DNA of 52,407 nucleotides from SIG452 sp045631485 (GTDB lineage Bacteria > Bacillota > Clostridia > UMGS1840): contig JAZQUU010000014.1 of the NCBI GenBank assembly GCA_045631485.1, forward strand, positions 1-52,407, read 5' to 3'. Position numbers and translations under genes: made by a program. The notes beneath the pieces are model-generated. The model had not been told where the DNA came from. It saw nothing but the letters and a program-made list of their open reading frames with translations, and made no database searches. Shown piece by piece: positions 15,827 to 24,844 of the stretch. Position 1 is the stretch's first letter. The number at the start of each line of letters is the position of its first letter.

Positions 15827-17713
15827 ATGGCTTTTATTGAAGATAAATTTGAAGTTGCTGTAATCGGAGCAGGCCATGCAGGCTGCGAAGCGGCATTTGC
15901 CTCGGCAAGACTGGGGCATAAAACGGTGCTTTTTTCCATCAATCTGGATGCAGTTGCCAATATGCCCTGTAACCCCAGTATCGGGGGGACTGGGAAAGGT
16001 CACTTAGTCCGTGAGATTGATGCATTGGGCGGCGAAATGGGAAAAATCGCAGACGACACCTTTTTGCAGTCCCGTGTGTTGAATCGGGGAAAAGGGCCTG
16101 CGGTGTATTCCCTTCGTGTGCAGGAAGACCGCCGTGCCTATCAGGAGGAAATGAAAAAGCGGATTGAAAATCAACCCAATCTTTCCTTAAAGCAGGCAGA
16201 AATCGTAAAATTGGATATTGAAGATCAAAAGGTCAAAGGTGTGGTGGATGCCTTAGGCAACTACTACAAGGTGGATGCGGCAATTATTGCCACCGGAACC
16301 TATCTTCGCGGAAAAATCATCGTGGGTACTTATTTTGAACCCGGCGGCCCCGACGGAATGTTTGCGGCAAACAAGCTTTCCGAAAGTTTGGAAGAAAACG
16401 GCGTCCGTATGATGCGCTTTAAAACGGGAACTCCTGCCAGAGTGCATCGGGATTCCATTGATTTTTCCAAAATGGAAGTGCAGTACGGAGACGAAGAAAT
16501 TACCCCCTTCTCCTTTACCACCAAACGGGAGCTTACCAACAAGGTAGAGTGTTATCTCACCTATTCCACCGAAAAAACCAAGCAGATTGTGTTGGACAAT
16601 ATTCATCTTTCTCCCTTATATAGTGGGATGATTGAGGGGATCGGTCCCCGATATTGCCCGTCCTTTGAAGATAAAATCATGCGCTTCCCCGATAAAGAAC
16701 GCCATCAGTTGTTTATTGAACCTATGGGAATGAATACCAAGGAAATGTATGTGCAGGGGATGTCTTCCTCTCTTCCGTATGAGGTTCAGGTGCAGATGTA
16801 TCGTTCGGTAATCGGCTTGGAAAATGCAGAACTGATGCGTCCGGCTTACGCCATTGAGTATGATTGTGTGGACCCCACCGAGTTGACTTTGGGTCTTGCC
16901 TTTAAAAACATCAAAGGGTTGTACGGTGCAGGGCAGTTCAATGGCACTTCCGGTTACGAAGAAGCAGCCGCCCAAGGGTTGATTGCAGGCATCAATGCCG
17001 CACGATATATTGAAGGCAAGGAAGAATTCCATTTAACCCGTGATAATTCCTATATCGGCGTGTTGATTGACGATATTGTGACCAAAGGAACCAACGAACC
17101 TTACCGTATTATGACCTCCCGCAGTGAATACAGATTGCTTCTGCGTCAGGATAATGCAGATCAGCGTTTAACCCCCTTAGGATACGAAATTGGCTTGATT
17201 TCGGAAGAACGCTATCAGGATTTTCTGGCAAAGCAAAAGTGGGTGGAAGAAGAAATCAAGTACTTAGAATCGGTGATTGTGCCTCCCTCGGAGCACGTGG
17301 TTGCCACCCTGGAGAAATACGAAAGCACTCCCATCAAAACGGGAATCCGCTTAACCGATTTACTCCGCAGACCGGAAATTACCTACAAAATGCTGATGGA
17401 AATTTCCGATAAGGTGCACACACTTCCCCGTGATATTGAGGAAGAAGTCACCGTGACCATCAAATATTCCGGTTATATTAAACGTCAGATGTCTCAGGTG
17501 AACCAGTTTAAAAAGCTGGAACAGAAGAAATTGCCTCAAGACATCAATTATGACGATATATACGGTCTTCGGATTGAAGCCCGTCAGAAGCTTTCCAAAT
17601 TCCGTCCCGAATCTATCGGGCAGGCATCCCGAATTTCGGGGGTTTCTCCTGCGGATATTTCGGTGCTTCTGATATATTTGGATACCAGACGGGAGAGCCC
17701 GTCACAAGAATAA
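15827..17713 (+). CDS. mnmG: tRNA uridine-34 cmnm5 modification enzyme MnmG (GidA)
   Basis: FAD-dependent subunit that, with MnmE, installs the carboxymethylaminomethyl group on U34 of certain tRNAs. The 628-residue length is standard. Motifs: AVIGAGHAGCEAAFA (FAD dinucleotide-binding, residues 10-24), NPSIGGTGKGHLVREIDALGGEMG, the FKTGTPARVHRDSIDF signature and the C-terminal GLRIEARQKLSKFRPESIGQASRISGVSPAD-type helical region that binds MnmE and tRNA. It begins 8 bp after mreB with an AAGGA site. In most Firmicutes mnmG follows mnmE and precedes rsmG near oriC; here it sits between mreB and walR. Confidence 0.97.
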   Translation: MAFIEDKFEVAVIGAGHAGCEAAFASARLGHKTVLFSINLDAVANMPCNPSIGGTGKGHLVREIDALGGEMGKIADDTFLQSRVLNRGKGPAVYSLRVQEDRRAYQEEMKKRIENQPNLSLKQAEIVKLDIEDQKVKGVVDALGNYYKVDAAIIATGTYLRGKIIVGTYFEPGGPDGMFAANKLSESLEENGVRMMRFKTGTPARVHRDSIDFSKMEVQYGDEEITPFSFTTKRELTNKVECYLTYSTEKTKQIVLDNIHLSPLYSGMIEGIGPRYCPSFEDKIMRFPDKERHQLFIEPMGMNTKEMYVQGMSSSLPYEVQVQMYRSVIGLENAELMRPAYAIEYDCVDPTELTLGLAFKNIKGLYGAGQFNGTSGYEEAAAQGLIAGINAARYIEGKEEFHLTRDNSYIGVLIDDIVTKGTNEPYRIMTSRSEYRLLLRQDNADQRLTPLGYEIGLISEERYQDFLAKQKWVEEEIKYLESVIVPPSEHVVATLEKYESTPIKTGIRLTDLLRRPEITYKMLMEISDKVHTLPRDIEEEVTVTIKYSGYIKRQMSQVNQFKKLEQKKLPQDINYDDIYGLRIEARQKLSKFRPESIGQASRISGVSPADISVLLIYLDTRRESPSQE

Positions 17714-17738
17714 AGCTCTAGAAAGGGGCGTGGCCATT

Positions 17739-18446
17739 ATGGCAGAACGACTGATTCTCATTGTAGATGACGAAAAACCTATCGTGGATATTTTAAAATT
17801 CAATTTGCAGAAAGAGGGCTTTGAAACCATCGAAGCGTATGACGGGGCAACCGGTCTTCAGCTGGCGATGGAAAAAAATCCCGATTTGATTTTACTGGAT
17901 GTTATGCTTCCCGAAATGGACGGCTTTACCGTTTGTAAGGAAATCCGTGTGAAATCTCAGGTGCCCATCATTCTCTTAACCGCCCGTGAAGAAGAGGTGG
18001 ATAAGGTGTTGGGTCTGGAACTGGGTGCAGACGATTATATCACCAAGCCGTACAGCGTGAGAGAGCTTTTGGCAAGAATCAAAGCAAACCTGCGCCGTAC
18101 CAAAAAAACGCAACCCATTACCGCAACCGACAATGCGGATGTGATGACCTTTGGCAGACTGACCATTGATACCGAGCGTTTTGAAGTGCAAAAAGACGGA
18201 AAACCCGTGGAAATCACCGTTCGTGAATTTGAATTGCTCAAATTCTTAGCATCTCAGCCGGATAAAATTTTCTCCCGTGAAAAGCTGTTGGAAAAAGTTT
18301 GGAAATATGAGTATTACGGGGATTTAAGAACCGTTGACGTAACGGTTCGTCGTCTTCGTGAAAAATTGGAAGACAATCCGGGCGAACCCGATTTTGTGGT
18401 AACCAAACGCGGTATCGGATATTATTTCAACAAAAATTGTAAGTAA
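17739..18446 (+). CDS. walR: OmpR-family response regulator, WalR-like
   Basis: A 235-residue regulator. The receiver has the acidic pair at 10-11, the phosphoacceptor Asp54 in LLDVMLPEMDG, the conserved Thr in ILLTA and Lys in ITKPYSVRELLARI. The C-terminal winged helix includes LTVREFELLKFLA-like sequence, VWKYEYYGDLRTVDVTVRRLREKLE and the GIGYYF turn. The receiver start (VDDEKPIVDILKFNLQKEGFE) is very close to WalR/YycF, the regulator of wall hydrolases in Firmicutes. It is followed 23 bp later by its kinase. The ATG at 17739 is 10 nt from AAAGGGG. PhoP/PhoB-type naming is an alternative, but wall-metabolism neighbours favour WalR. Confidence 0.88.
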   Translation: MAERLILIVDDEKPIVDILKFNLQKEGFETIEAYDGATGLQLAMEKNPDLILLDVMLPEMDGFTVCKEIRVKSQVPIILLTAREEEVDKVLGLELGADDYITKPYSVRELLARIKANLRRTKKTQPITATDNADVMTFGRLTIDTERFEVQKDGKPVEITVREFELLKFLASQPDKIFSREKLLEKVWKYEYYGDLRTVDVTVRRLREKLEDNPGEPDFVVTKRGIGYYFNKNCK

Positions 18447-18469
18447 AAACAAACACACTGAGGAACGAT

Positions 18470-20314
18470 ATGTTTAAAAGTATTCAAACAAAACTGGTAC
18501 TGTTATTTATCCTTGTTATCTTATCGGTAATGTTGACGGTGGGCACCTTCATCATTACCAATGTGACACGGTTTTATTATACTGACTTTATGTCTCAAAT
18601 CAGTACGGCAGTATTTACCGAAGAATTTGTTCCTCAGTTAACCGAAGCCGCAAGCTCTGAGGATGCAGACAGCAGACTTTCGGAACTTTTGGAAGCGGCA
18701 GCAGGTCGTATCGGCGTGGATTCTTACAGAAACTATGCCATTTTGGACGCCAAGGACGGCACCTTGCTCGGAAGCTCCGATGAACTGTTGACCCAAGTGG
18801 AAATTTCTGATAATATCCTGGCGGCAATGACGGGCAGAGTGGGAGACACGGTGGCAGAAAACGGCACCTATATGGAATATGCCTACCCCGTCACGGTAGA
18901 GGATGCTCCCGCCTATGTGATTTATATCTACGAAACCAAGGAAGAGTTAAACAGTTTTTCCAAAAGTATGTTTTTGGTAATTCTGCAGGCGCTTTTGGTG
19001 GCACTGCTCATTTCGGTGGTGTTGGGATATCTGTTATCCAAAACCATTACCACTCCCATTAAGAACCTCACTTCCCGTGCGGAAAAAATTGCAGACGGGG
19101 AGTTTGAAATCGGAGAAGAATCACCCTCCAAGGATGAAATCGGTGTTTTGACCAACACCTTCAGAACCATGGGTGTGCGGTTGCAGGAAACGGTGCAGGA
19201 GGTTGCATCTCAGAACACCAAGCTGGAAAAAATTATGGAATATTCCACCGACGGGATTGTAGCGTTCGACACGGAAGGGGAGCTTTTGCATATTAACCCC
19301 TCCGCAAGAAAGTATCTCTGCATCAAAGATGGGGACTCCGTTCGGTTTGACGAATTTTTCACTCCGATTTTTTCAGATATTTCCTTAGGAAACTTTTTAT
19401 ACTTAAATCCCGATAAACAAATTATCAAAGAGGCAGATTACAACAATCATTATCTGCGGTTTTATTTTGGAAGCTTCCGCTATTCCGATGATAACATCGG
19501 TGGCGTGATTGTGGATGTGCAGAATATGACGGAATCCAGAAAGTTGGAACTGTCCCGCCGTGAGTTTGTTGCCAATGTGTCCCACGAGTTAAGAACTCCC
19601 TTAACCACCGTGAAAGCATATATCGAAACCTTGGAAAGCGGTGCGGTGGATGGTGAAATGCAGGAAAAATTCTTAGATACCATTCACAGAGAAACCGACC
19701 GTATGACCAGACTGGTTTCCGACCTTCTGATTTTATCCCGTCTGGATAACGGGGTGAAATTGAATCTTACCCACATGCATATTGAACCAATCCTTCGGGA
19801 TGTGGCGGAAAAGATGCAGTTTGAGGCTAAGAAAAAGCATCAGGTTCTTACCTACACCATGATTAACGAAATTCCGACTCTTGCCTTGGATTATGACAGA
19901 ATGCAGCAGGTGATTATCAACATTGTGTCCAATGCGATTAAATACACCTCCAATTACGGTGCCGTGAAAATCTATTCCAGCTATGTGTCTGATAACGCCA
20001 TTATCCGTATTGTGGATAATGGGATGGGGATTCCCGAAAAGGATGTGAAGCGGATTTTCGAGCGATTCTACCGTGTGGACAAAGCACGTTCCCGTGAGCA
20101 GGGCGGCACAGGTCTCGGCCTTGCCATTGCCAAGGAAATTATCAATGCTCACGCAGGGGACATCACCTTAAATTCCAAACTCAACGAGGGTACCGAAATT
20201 ATTATCACATTGCCTGTGGAAAAAAGTTTCCAAACGCACAGTGAGGAACAAACGGAAGAAATAAACACCGAAGAGTTGTCGGAAACTGTTGAAACGGCAA
20301 ATCAAACCGAATAA
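18470..20314 (+). CDS. walK: Sensor histidine kinase, WalK-like
   Basis: Membrane kinase of 614 residues. Helix 1 (residues ~8-30) and helix 2 (~165-188) flank an extracytoplasmic sensor region. Then follow a HAMP domain (TTPIKNLTSRAEKIADGEF), a short coiled coil, a PAS domain (IMEYSTDGIVAFDTEGELLHIN), HisKA with His372 in FVANVSHELRTPLT, and HATPase_c with the N box (IVSNAIKYTS), G1 (DNGMGIP), F box (FERFYRVDKARS) and G2 (GGTGLGLAIAKEI). This TM-sensor-TM-HAMP-PAS-kinase order is that of WalK. Partner genes yycH and yycI do not follow; hslO comes next, and walJ is about 30 kb away on the other strand. Confidence 0.9.
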   Translation: MFKSIQTKLVLLFILVILSVMLTVGTFIITNVTRFYYTDFMSQISTAVFTEEFVPQLTEAASSEDADSRLSELLEAAAGRIGVDSYRNYAILDAKDGTLLGSSDELLTQVEISDNILAAMTGRVGDTVAENGTYMEYAYPVTVEDAPAYVIYIYETKEELNSFSKSMFLVILQALLVALLISVVLGYLLSKTITTPIKNLTSRAEKIADGEFEIGEESPSKDEIGVLTNTFRTMGVRLQETVQEVASQNTKLEKIMEYSTDGIVAFDTEGELLHINPSARKYLCIKDGDSVRFDEFFTPIFSDISLGNFLYLNPDKQIIKEADYNNHYLRFYFGSFRYSDDNIGGVIVDVQNMTESRKLELSRREFVANVSHELRTPLTTVKAYIETLESGAVDGEMQEKFLDTIHRETDRMTRLVSDLLILSRLDNGVKLNLTHMHIEPILRDVAEKMQFEAKKKHQVLTYTMINEIPTLALDYDRMQQVIINIVSNAIKYTSNYGAVKIYSSYVSDNAIIRIVDNGMGIPEKDVKRIFERFYRVDKARSREQGGTGLGLAIAKEIINAHAGDITLNSKLNEGTEIIITLPVEKSFQTHSEEQTEEINTEELSETVETANQTE

Positions 20315-20330
20315 AAAGCGAGGAACAACT

Positions 20331-21215
20331 ATGGATGAAATTATCAGAGCCATCACCTCTGACGGATACTTAAAAGCATACGTAATCAATTCCACCGAAA
20401 CCATCCGTGATGCACAAGGCCTGCATCAGACGGGAAAGGTGGCATCTGCGGCACTTGGCAGAGCGTTGACTGCCGCACTCATTTTGGCAAATGATATGAA
20501 AAACGAAACCGACCGTGTGTCTGTGCAGTTTCGCAGCGAAGGCCCCATCGGCAATGTGGTTGCCGAAGCTAACGGACAAAATCAGGTAAAAGGCTTTGTG
20601 TCAAATCCTGATGTGGTGCTTCCTTTAAGAGAGGACGGCAAACTGGATGTTGGCGGTGCGTTGGGGCATAAAGGAAGCTTAACCATCGTTCGTGACATCG
20701 GTATGAAGGAACCTTATGTGGGCACCGTGGAACTGATTTCCGGGGAAATTGCAGAAGATATTTCCTATTACTATATGCAGTCGGAACAGATTCCCACCGT
20801 GTTGGGACTTGGGGTGTTGGTTGCACAGAATTTTGCCATTTTGTCTGCAGGGGGCTTTATGATTCAGTTATTACCCGGTGCTCCCGACAGTATTGTGGAC
20901 AAGGTGGAAGCAAATGTAAAAGCGCTTCCCAAATCCATTTCCGCCCTGATTGCAGACGGCAAAAACGCCACCGAAATTTTAGGAATGCTGCTTAACGGCT
21001 TTGATTATCAGATTTTATCCAAAAAAGAACCGTCTTACCGCTGTGATTGCAGTCGTTACCGTGTGGAAACGGCTTTAATCAGTTTAGGAAAAACCGAACT
21101 TTGTAAAATGATAGAGGAGGAAGACACCACCGAGGTTTCCTGCCACTATTGCAATAAAAAATATCACTTTTCCAAAGAAGACTTAGAGATGCTTTTGCGT
21201 CTTGCAACCAAATAA
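20331..21215 (+). CDS. hslO: Redox-regulated chaperone Hsp33
   Basis: A 294-residue cytoplasmic holdase activated by oxidation, which protects unfolding proteins during oxidative and heat stress. The C-terminal zinc site is complete: CDC near residue 236 and CHYC about 30 residues later, giving four Cys thiolates. The N-terminal TGKVASAALGRALTAALIL segment and the GDL/ISGEIAEDISYYYMQSEQIPT block are conserved in the family. The ATG at 20331 follows GCGAGGA by 5 nt; upstream in-frame codons belong to the 3' end of walK. It is in the same transcript as walRK. Confidence 0.95.
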   Translation: MDEIIRAITSDGYLKAYVINSTETIRDAQGLHQTGKVASAALGRALTAALILANDMKNETDRVSVQFRSEGPIGNVVAEANGQNQVKGFVSNPDVVLPLREDGKLDVGGALGHKGSLTIVRDIGMKEPYVGTVELISGEIAEDISYYYMQSEQIPTVLGLGVLVAQNFAILSAGGFMIQLLPGAPDSIVDKVEANVKALPKSISALIADGKNATEILGMLLNGFDYQILSKKEPSYRCDCSRYRVETALISLGKTELCKMIEEEDTTEVSCHYCNKKYHFSKEDLEMLLRLATK

Positions 21216-21226
21216 GGAGGTTTTTG

Positions 21227-21715
21227 ATGGATGCTTTATTTGAAACCTATGCAATATTAACTTTACAAGAATTCAAAAAACAGTTCTGGACCTTGTATCG
21301 CACTCGTTCCATTATTACTGTAATGGTGGTGTGGATTGGACTGCTTATGATGTATACAGGGTTTTATATGAGTGGTACTCCGTTTAACCTGGTGCTTATG
21401 GTTGTTTATGTGATATTGATTCCTTTGATTGAATATGTTGCTAAAACCATCATGCTAAAGAAAATTTATCAATCCAACCAATCGGCACAAAATGTACGGA
21501 TACAATTCCGCTTTTATAACGATTACTTTACCAAAGAATCCGATGCAGGACATTCTAAAACAGAATATCATCAATTATATAAAATTATCGAGACAAAAAC
21601 CCGTTTTTATCTGATGATAGGAAATAACGGAGGATATATATTGGTAAAAGAGAACTTTCCCGAAGGATTGGCAGAATTTCTTCGCGATAAACAAAAAGAA
21701 TTGAAGAGAAAGTAA
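21227..21715 (+). CDS. YcxB-like membrane protein
   Basis: A 162-residue protein with two hydrophobic segments (about residues 30-48 and 52-72) and a soluble C-terminal domain whose pattern (IQFRFYNDYF, YHQLYKIIETKTRFYLMI, GYILVKENF) matches the YcxB-like domain found in many small Firmicute membrane proteins. The function of that family is unknown. AGGAGG lies 6 nt before the ATG at 21227. It is co-transcribed between hslO and metK, with no clear functional link to either. Confidence 0.75.
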   Translation: MDALFETYAILTLQEFKKQFWTLYRTRSIITVMVVWIGLLMMYTGFYMSGTPFNLVLMVVYVILIPLIEYVAKTIMLKKIYQSNQSAQNVRIQFRFYNDYFTKESDAGHSKTEYHQLYKIIETKTRFYLMIGNNGGYILVKENFPEGLAEFLRDKQKELKRK

Positions 21716-21732
21716 GAGAGAGGAGAATAGAT

Positions 21733-22896
21733 ATGAGAAAATTATTTACTTCAGAATCCGTAACAGAAGGGCATCCCGATAAAATCTGCGACCAGATTTC
21801 CGATGCCATCTTAGATGAAATTTTAAAGCAGGACCCTACCGCTCGTGTGGCTTGTGAAACCACTTGTACCACCGGTATGGTATCCGTAATGGGCGAAATC
21901 ACCACCACAGGCTATGTGGATATTCCCAAAATTGCAAGAGAAACCGTGTTGGAAATCGGTTATGACCGTGCAAAATACGGTTTTGACGGCACCACCTGTG
22001 CGGTTATCACCTCTATTGACGAACAGTCTCCCGATATTGCTCAGGGGGTTGATGTATCCGAAGATGATAAATCCACCGGTGCAGGGGACCAGGGTATGAT
22101 GTTTGGTTACGCTTGTGATGAAACCAAAGAATTGATGCCTTTACCCATCTCTTTGGCACATAAATTAGCCAAACGCTTAACCGACGTAAGAAAAGACGGC
22201 ACCTTATCTTATCTTCGTCCCGATGGCAAAACTCAGGTAACCGTGGAATATGAAAACGATATTCCCAAACGAATTGATACCATCGTCATTTCCACCCAGC
22301 ACTCCGCCGATGTGGAGCTTTCCACCATTCGTGAAGATATGAAAAAATACGTGATTGCTCCCATTATCGATGCTTCCATGATGGATGAAAATACCAAAAT
22401 TTATGTAAATCCCACAGGCAGATTTGTTGTGGGCGGACCTCAGGGGGATAGCGGTTTAACCGGCAGAAAAATCATCGTGGATACCTACGGCGGTTATGCC
22501 CGTCACGGTGGCGGTGCGTTCTCCGGAAAAGACCCCACAAAAGTGGACAGAAGTGCTGCGTATGCTTCCCGTTGGGTTGCTAAAAACATTGTTGCAGCCG
22601 GCTTGGCAAAACGTTGCGAAATTCAGTTGGCCTATGCTATCGGTGTGGCAAAACCGGTATCCGTTATGGTGGATACATTTGGCACCGGCGTGGTATCCGA
22701 TGATGTGATTGCAGAAGTGGTAAACGAAGTGTTTGATCTGCGTCCTGCAGCAATTATTTCTGCATTGGATTTAAGAAAACCCATCTACAAGAAACTTGCT
22801 GCTTACGGACATATGGGCAGAGAAGACTTGGGCGTATTATGGGAACAGACCAATAAAGCAGAGGAATTAAAAGCTGCTTTGGCAAAGAAAGCTTAA
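21733..22896 (+). CDS. metK: S-adenosylmethionine synthase
   Basis: Forms S-adenosylmethionine from ATP and methionine, the methyl donor used by several enzymes coded in this window (RlmH, TrmD). The protein has 387 residues, standard for the family. Motifs: TSESVTEGHPDKICDQISDA at the N-terminus, GAGDQGMMFGYACDE (the ATP-binding GAGDQG hexapeptide), the flexible loop region, and GGGAFSGKDPTKVDRSAAY (P-loop-like GGGAFSGKD). A GAGAGGAG site precedes the ATG. No SAM riboswitch is present in the 17-bp gap upstream, so expression depends on the upstream operon promoter or on a promoter within the operon. Confidence 0.97.
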   Translation: MRKLFTSESVTEGHPDKICDQISDAILDEILKQDPTARVACETTCTTGMVSVMGEITTTGYVDIPKIARETVLEIGYDRAKYGFDGTTCAVITSIDEQSPDIAQGVDVSEDDKSTGAGDQGMMFGYACDETKELMPLPISLAHKLAKRLTDVRKDGTLSYLRPDGKTQVTVEYENDIPKRIDTIVISTQHSADVELSTIREDMKKYVIAPIIDASMMDENTKIYVNPTGRFVVGGPQGDSGLTGRKIIVDTYGGYARHGGGAFSGKDPTKVDRSAAYASRWVAKNIVAAGLAKRCEIQLAYAIGVAKPVSVMVDTFGTGVVSDDVIAEVVNEVFDLRPAAIISALDLRKPIYKKLAAYGHMGREDLGVLWEQTNKAEELKAALAKKA

Positions 22897-22921
22897 GAAC
22901 AATTTTTAAAAAACAAAAACC

Positions 22922-22951
22922 AGCCATGGGGGGAGCACCTCCCGTGGCTGT
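22922..22951. terminator. Hairpin after metK, possible terminator
   Basis: A 12-bp stem with two wobble pairs (CAGCCATGGGGG with CCTCCCGTGGCTG) follows metK. The plus-strand T-run is poor, while an A-rich stretch lies on the other side, so termination in the plus direction is probably partial or the hairpin acts as a 3' end stabiliser. Confidence 0.5.
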
Positions 22952-22969
22952 TGTAACATAGGTAAGAGT

Positions 22970-24844
22970 ATGATAGTAGCGTTAGATAAGGTGTCAAAAT
23001 TCTTCGGAGCAGAAGAAATTCTCACAGACATCACCTTAAAAATTGAAGATAATGACCGAATTGGATTAATCGGTGCCAACGGTGCCGGAAAATCCACTTT
23101 GTTAAATATGCTTTCGGGCGAGTCTGAGGCAACCGAGGGAGAAATTATTTTTCAGAAAAAACGCATCGGCTATCTTCATCAGAATGCAGGACTTTCGGGT
23201 GGCAATTCCATTTTGGAAGAAATGAGAAGTGTGTTTTCCGATGTGATTCGTATGGGAGAAAAATTGGAAGACCTTTATCAAAAGCTTTCCGCTCCCGAGG
23301 GGAATACCGAAGAAAATCACAGAGAATATGCCCGTTTGCAAACTCTTTATGAGCAAAAAGACGGCTATCATATTGATATCAAAATCAACACCGTCCTAAA
23401 CGGGATGGGTTTTTTAGGACGGGATTTGTCTACGATTGTAGATAGATTGTCAGGCGGTGAAAAAACAAGACTTGCTCTGGCAAAACTGTTGCTGTCCGAA
23501 CCCGACCTTTTAATTTTGGACGAGCCTACCAACCATCTTGATTTTAAAACCCTGGAATGGTTGGAAGAATATTTAACCACCTATCGCGGTGCCATTATTT
23601 TAGTATCCCATGACCGTTATTTTTTAGACCGATGCGTCACCGATATTTGCGAAATCTACAAGGGAAAATTAAAACGATATCGTGGCAATTATTCCAAATT
23701 TGTGGTGCAAAAGGCACAGGAAATGGAATATCTGCAAAAAGAATATGACAAGCAGCAGGAAGAAATTGCTTCCTTAAAGGACTATGTGGCACGAAATCAG
23801 GTTCGTGCATCCACGGCAAAGAGTGCAAAAAGCCGTCAGCATATTTTGGATAATATGGAGGTTTTGGAAAAGCCTTCCGATTATTTAAAATCCATTCATC
23901 TAAAATTTACCTTTAAAACCGAACCCGTCAAAGATGTGCTTCGGGTATCGGATTTGGAATTAAAAGTAAAAGACAAATTATTGAACCCGAGCGTGAACTT
24001 ACACGTTCGAAAAAACGATAAAATTGCCATTGTGGGAACCAACGGTGTTGGAAAAACCAGTTTACTAAAGGCAATTTTAGGAGAATTCCCCTATTCCAAA
24101 GGTGAAATCCTTTGGGGCGGCGGTGTGAAAAAATCTTATTTTGAACAAGAAACCAACAAGCTTCATCCCGAAAAAACTGCTTTAAATGAACTTTGGGATC
24201 GTTTTCCCCAAAAATATGAGCAGGAGCTAAGAAAACTCCTTGGCGGAATGCTTCTGTCGGGAGAAGATGTGTATAAAAAAGTGGGTGTGTTATCCGGCGG
24301 CGAAAAGGCAAAGGTGAAATTTGCCATTATGATGCTGGAAGAAGGAAATGTGCTTATCTTGGACGAACCCACCAACCACTTGGACTTATCCTCCAAGGAA
24401 GTGCTGGATAAGGCGTTAGCCGAATATGAAGGCACCGTGATTATGGTGTCTCACGATCGTTATCTTTTAAATAAGGTTCCCACCAAAATTGTGGAAATGA
24501 AACCTGGCGAAATGGTCATTTATGACGGAAAATATGACTATTATTTAGAAAAGCATAAAGAGGATGCTCCTGCACCCGCAGAAAAAAAGAGTGAAAAAGC
24601 CAACGAGTTTTACCGCTCCAAAAAAGACCGTGCAGAAGAAACCAAACGAAAAAACGACCTTAGAAAAACCGAGTCAAAAATCGAGGAGATTGAGGGCGAA
24701 ATTGCAGCCTTGCAGGAAGAAATTGCATCTCCCGATATTGCGTCCGATTTCACCAAATTAAAAGAAAAATGTGACCTTTTGGAAGAAAAGGAAGCCATTT
24801 TAAACGAATTATATGAAAAATGGGAGGAACTTTCAGTAGGATGA
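22970..24844 (+). CDS. ABC-F family ATPase (YdiF/Uup type)
   Basis: Cytoplasmic protein of 624 residues with two ABC domains and no membrane helices, the layout of ribosome-associated ABC-F translation factors. Domain 1: Walker A GANGAGKST (35-43), signature LSGGEKTRLALA, Walker B LLILDEPTNHLDF. The interdomain linker is helical and basic (VARNQVRASTAKSAKSRQ). Domain 2: GTNGVGKTS (~357-365), LSGGEKAKVKFA, VLILDEPTNHLDL. The C-terminal ~90 residues form a charged coiled coil, as in YdiF/Uup. Both catalytic Glu are present. A role in rescuing or tuning stalled ribosomes is inferred; nothing marks it as an antibiotic-resistance type. Confidence 0.92.
   Translation: MIVALDKVSKFFGAEEILTDITLKIEDNDRIGLIGANGAGKSTLLNMLSGESEATEGEIIFQKKRIGYLHQNAGLSGGNSILEEMRSVFSDVIRMGEKLEDLYQKLSAPEGNTEENHREYARLQTLYEQKDGYHIDIKINTVLNGMGFLGRDLSTIVDRLSGGEKTRLALAKLLLSEPDLLILDEPTNHLDFKTLEWLEEYLTTYRGAIILVSHDRYFLDRCVTDICEIYKGKLKRYRGNYSKFVVQKAQEMEYLQKEYDKQQEEIASLKDYVARNQVRASTAKSAKSRQHILDNMEVLEKPSDYLKSIHLKFTFKTEPVKDVLRVSDLELKVKDKLLNPSVNLHVRKNDKIAIVGTNGVGKTSLLKAILGEFPYSKGEILWGGGVKKSYFEQETNKLHPEKTALNELWDRFPQKYEQELRKLLGGMLLSGEDVYKKVGVLSGGEKAKVKFAIMMLEEGNVLILDEPTNHLDLSSKEVLDKALAEYEGTVIMVSHDRYLLNKVPTKIVEMKPGEMVIYDGKYDYYLEKHKEDAPAPAEKKSEKANEFYRSKKDRAEETKRKNDLRKTESKIEEIEGEIAALQEEIASPDIASDFTKLKEKCDLLEEKEAILNELYEKWEELSVG

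Noticed and set aside
21716..21732. SAM riboswitch before metK
   Set aside because: Only 17 bp separate the genes, too short for any SAM riboswitch.
24820..24840. Earlier ATG for the CDF transporter
   Set aside because: The ATG at 24820 has no site upstream, while GGAGGA just after it fits the ATG at 24841 that overlaps the previous stop.
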